DNA of 26,192 bases from DAOMOD01 sp964526035 (lineage in GTDB: Bacteria; Pseudomonadota; Gammaproteobacteria; Xanthomonadales; BPKI01). Both the position numbers and the translations under genes were made by a program. Where the stretch lies: contig CAZGKE010000035.1 in assembly GCA_964526035.1 (NCBI GenBank), positions 1 through 26,192 on the forward strand. Reading direction: 5' to 3'. The notes under the pieces are model-generated. The model saw only the letters and a list, made by a program, of their open reading frames with translations. It was not told the origin of the DNA and did no database searches. Every line of letters starts with the position of its first letter. The stretch's first letter is position 1. Positions 24,701 through 26,192 of the stretch are shown piece by piece.

Positions 24701-25979
24701 CCAGACCATCGCCGCGGCCAGCGGCGAGGTGCTGCCGCCCGGCGTGCTGCTCGGCAAGCGCCTCTTTTACTTTGCCGGCAATGCCCCCGATGGCCAGAAC
24801 GCGATGAGCTTCGAGGGCTACATCTCCTGCGCCAGCTGCCACATCGACGGTGCGCACGATGGGCGCACCTGGGATTTCACCCAGCGAGGCGAAGGCTTCC
24901 GCAACACCACCGACCTGCGCGGGCGTTCCGGCATGCTGCACGGCAACGTGCACTGGAGCGCGAATTTCGACGAGATCGAGGACTTCATCCTCGACATCGT
25001 CAACGAGTTCGGCGGCCGCGGCTTCCTGCCCGAAGGCCAGAGCCCGAATCCGCCGCTGGGTGCACCCAACGGCGGCCGCAGCGCCGAACTCGATGCGCTG
25101 GGCGACTATGTGACCTCGCTGGCCGAGGACCGGCTGCCGCGCAGTCCGTTCCGCCAGGCCAACGGCGCCATGACCGCCGAAGCGGTGGCGGGCGCCGCGG
25201 TCTTTGCTGCACGCGGCTGCGCGTCCTGTCACCGTCCGGGCAGCGACTACACCGACAGCACCCTGGGCGCGGCCACGCTGCACGATGTCGGCACCCTGCG
25301 CGACAGCTCGGGCGACCGTCTCGGCGCCACCCTGACCGGCATCGACACGCCGACCCTGCTCGGCATCTGGGACAGCGCGCCTTACTTCCACGACGGTTCG
25401 GCGGAGACCCTGGATGATGTGTTCAGGGTGGCCGGCGGGCGCATGTACGAAGCCGAGGATGGCGCGCTCGCCGGCGGCGCCGAGATGCCGGGCTTCCCGC
25501 AGTTCAACGAGGACTCGAGCATGCACGGCCACATGGTCAGCCTGCCCGACGACGGCGCACGGGTGACCTTCAACGCCGTCGACGGCGGCGCCGGCGGCAA
25601 CGGCGCGGTGGAGCTTCGCTACATGCCGGCCAGCCCCGGCGTGGTGCGGCTCACGGTGAATGGCAGCCATGTCGAGAACCGCACGGTGCCCGGCCAGCGC
25701 ACGCAGTTCGAATGGACCCGCGTGCGCTTCGACAACGTTCCGCTGATCGCCGGCCCCAACAACACCATCGAAGTGCGCCGCGTCAGCACCACCAGCTGGC
25801 AAAGCCCCGGACTCGACAACATCACCGTCAGCACCGCCCAGGATCTGGTTCGCGCCTTGCCCCATCGCACCGCGCTCGGCGCCAGTCCCACCGACTTCCA
25901 GGCCCTGCTCGCCTACCTGCGCAGCCTCGACGGCAGCAACGCCTCGGGCAGCATCTTCAGCGACGGGTTCGAGGAGTAG
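21747..25979 (+). CDS. Giant secreted multidomain di-heme cytochrome (MauG-like) with propellers, Ig-like, PKD and inserted CBM-like domain
   Basis: 1410 residues with a leader ending near VAGWAQVPP. Domains in order: a propeller-like N-terminal region (about 35-390); an Ig-like Big_5/SbsA-type domain (about 393-500, DAAGNGIEGYSFTFSTG); a PKD domain (about 508-598, FSFGDGTP and HSFAASGHYPVKVQVRD); and a YncE-type propeller (about 605-1000). A cytochrome c peroxidase/MauG-like module follows with heme sites CASCH at 1028-1032 and 1158-1162 and the YFHDGS loop at 1213-1218. A CBM6/35-like beta-sandwich (YEAEDG at 1234 to about 1365) interrupts the second cytochrome domain, whose last helix (FQALLAYLRSLDG) follows it. 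The tail is IFSDGFEE. ATG 21747 is preferred over 21702 for its GGGGACAGG site and leader. Likely a surface or secreted redox enzyme; substrate unknown. Confidence 0.85.
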   Translation: MIVKASGTAPSQRRGGNSAWRLASAGLCLALWTVAGWAQVPPSVSGFPTHHSCTPGQLLYRQVGLDRVTMIVHHNGRIYSDNVAGSARREWTFSNLSDPASFGFVPIPGSPPFTDHGTHGYTKAGDYMGGLYGLYYRRTAPGVNNNGEQNPVPERFWQMQPEPADAGLQRIYWPWAAPFNWIQYGPNSGRARLWRADQLLAEWEPLADHGVAGNSILLGNLLFITSDASMLGVLAYDIGPTFNDPPEPPALLDKFTGPVGGYIGAVWENYLVLAGGDDRDILFVIDYSDPTDLRLVATLDLAGTAALNAGSNVPYVQTQDEFVFTRRHKINMETLTPVLELDEVGNNRPPGSVAGQLDVSQFTLPLGNLLISGSYSADGRDGVGVWCHQAAPDTRAPYVGYHVPRPGQTGFPLGAPVSLVIAESLESYTIVNGESIILRPVGGAPVDAWTSFSYDGILTLTPHDYLDPDTTYEVLIPAGGIQDAAGNGIEGYSFTFSTGDAVGGGNGAPEIASFSASAAPAVPGQSITFSAVASDPENDPLQYRFSFGDGTPTTAWDSVTSVNHSFAASGHYPVKVQVRDVKPDGSHSVVTRTLTLSVAPIPTGPLPTHSSQLALHEPSRRLWSVDPDNGLLVRINADSRAVEQQINLAALLGVSGAVTPTGVAVTPAGEVWVALRDADRIAVLSAAGSLLASIDTGYGSAPQALAVSRDGSRVFATLHARGTGDRSNGQLLRFDASTRAETGRRELGPSARAIAISGDGNRVFVSRFISREHFGEVWEVNGNSMALVRTIDLWRDRGICGPDSGGSDGPGVPNYIASLVLSPQQDWLWYGAVKADTHRGAFFQQDYDFNLPFTPDSTVRSTFGRIDLNHPQGPQEPGRGNCGNNRARIDIDNADSPSALAFSPRGNYMFVALQGNDTVAAFDDLAIRAGGGRSSAWRVPVGEAPQALLYDETTGTLWSGNLMGRSLTATAMADFVAVGSRELDTQTIAAASGEVLPPGVLLGKRLFYFAGNAPDGQNAMSFEGYISCASCHIDGAHDGRTWDFTQRGEGFRNTTDLRGRSGMLHGNVHWSANFDEIEDFILDIVNEFGGRGFLPEGQSPNPPLGAPNGGRSAELDALGDYVTSLAEDRLPRSPFRQANGAMTAEAVAGAAVFAARGCASCHRPGSDYTDSTLGAATLHDVGTLRDSSGDRLGATLTGIDTPTLLGIWDSAPYFHDGSAETLDDVFRVAGGRMYEAEDGALAGGAEMPGFPQFNEDSSMHGHMVSLPDDGARVTFNAVDGGAGGNGAVELRYMPASPGVVRLTVNGSHVENRTVPGQRTQFEWTRVRFDNVPLIAGPNNTIEVRRVSTTSWQSPGLDNITVSTAQDLVRALPHRTALGASPTDFQALLAYLRSLDGSNASGSIFSDGFEE

Positions 25980-26192
25980 GGAACCTCCGAACAAGTCCGC
26001 GCACGTCGCGTTGCCCCTGTGCGTGCGCGCAGCAAGGCGGACGCCGCAGCGCATGGTGGTTCCATGGGCAAGGCGTCCAACGCGGCTGCGGGTGCGCACA
26101 GGGACAACCCTTCGGGCCGGGTCTGCAGGGCCGTCCCGCGGCGTTGCGCATCTTGACCATGGAACCACCATGGCCTGCGATGCGCGCCTGGC
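25980..26192. repeat. Complex palindromic repeat region at the window end
   Basis: No gene is visible in these 213 bases. They begin with dispersed repeat copy 2 (25982-26010). Hairpin one follows, with arms CCCTGTGCG (26015-26023) and CGCACAGGG (26095-26103), imperfectly paired throughout and centred on CATGG-TGGTT-CCATG (26052-26066). Hairpin two has GCGCATC (26146-26152) opposite GATGCGC (26179-26185) around CCATGG..CCATGG (26157-26173). The core of hairpin one recurs inverted in hairpin two. The element may continue past the window. Confidence 0.75.
25982..26010 (+). repeat. Dispersed repeat, copy 2 (29 bp)
   Basis: Matches 5266-5294 at 27 of 29 positions in the same orientation, starting three bases after the giant cytochrome gene. 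Confidence 0.75.

Overview
The window is a high-GC stretch of a gammaproteobacterial chromosome, most likely Lysobacterales (Xanthomonadales) or a close relative. The basis is the strong GC bias in third codon positions, an E. coli-like UvrD and a canonical RpoH. GTAG-type REP-like hairpins and two secreted proteins ending in an [IL]F-x-D-x-F-E tail point the same way; that tail I associate with this order. A run of 100 Ns (12682-12781) shows this is a scaffolded draft, so the neighbourhood of uvrD and the ABC operon across the gap is not proven.

Layout. 153-692 (-) is a periplasmic histidine phosphatase. Divergent from it are a secreted HzsA-like beta-propeller protein with one c-type heme site (927-3095) and an exported, probably Tat-dependent, intradiol dioxygenase (3167-3886). 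These converge on a Sel1-repeat protein (3889-5115, -). A minus-strand block at 5318-7253 holds an AraC-type regulator, a DUF1761 membrane protein and a small exported protein, the last two translationally coupled. Upstream of it lie a decayed MscS channel (7294-7642) and a DUF938 methyltransferase (7806-8399). rpoH (8511-9392) follows, with its own terminator and a perfect CIRCE operator one base from its start codon. Next come a 2-hydroxychromene-2-carboxylate isomerase-like protein, a divergent two-TM small protein (10190-10408) and uvrD (10501-12660).

After the gap, 12889-18190 (-) is a tightly overlapping five-gene operon: MacB/LolD-type ATPase, three successive HlyD-type adaptors and a MacB-type permease. 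No outer-membrane channel is visible. 18355-20370 (-) is a membrane-anchored Ser/Thr kinase with its own terminator. Divergent from it are a TRAP-type solute-binding protein (20545-21630) without its membrane subunits, and a giant secreted protein (21747-25979). The giant combines beta-propellers, Ig-like and PKD domains and a di-heme MauG-like cytochrome module. A carbohydrate-binding-like domain appears to be inserted into the second cytochrome domain. The window ends in a complex palindromic repeat whose first 29 bases recur near 5266.

The most interesting points are the CIRCE operator placed directly on rpoH, the shared C-terminal tail on two unrelated extracytoplasmic heme proteins, the domain insertion in the giant cytochrome, the three-adaptor ABC operon, and the dispersed palindromic repeats (one REP-like hairpin lies inside a coding sequence). 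No CRISPR array, tRNA, rRNA, integrase or transposase was seen.
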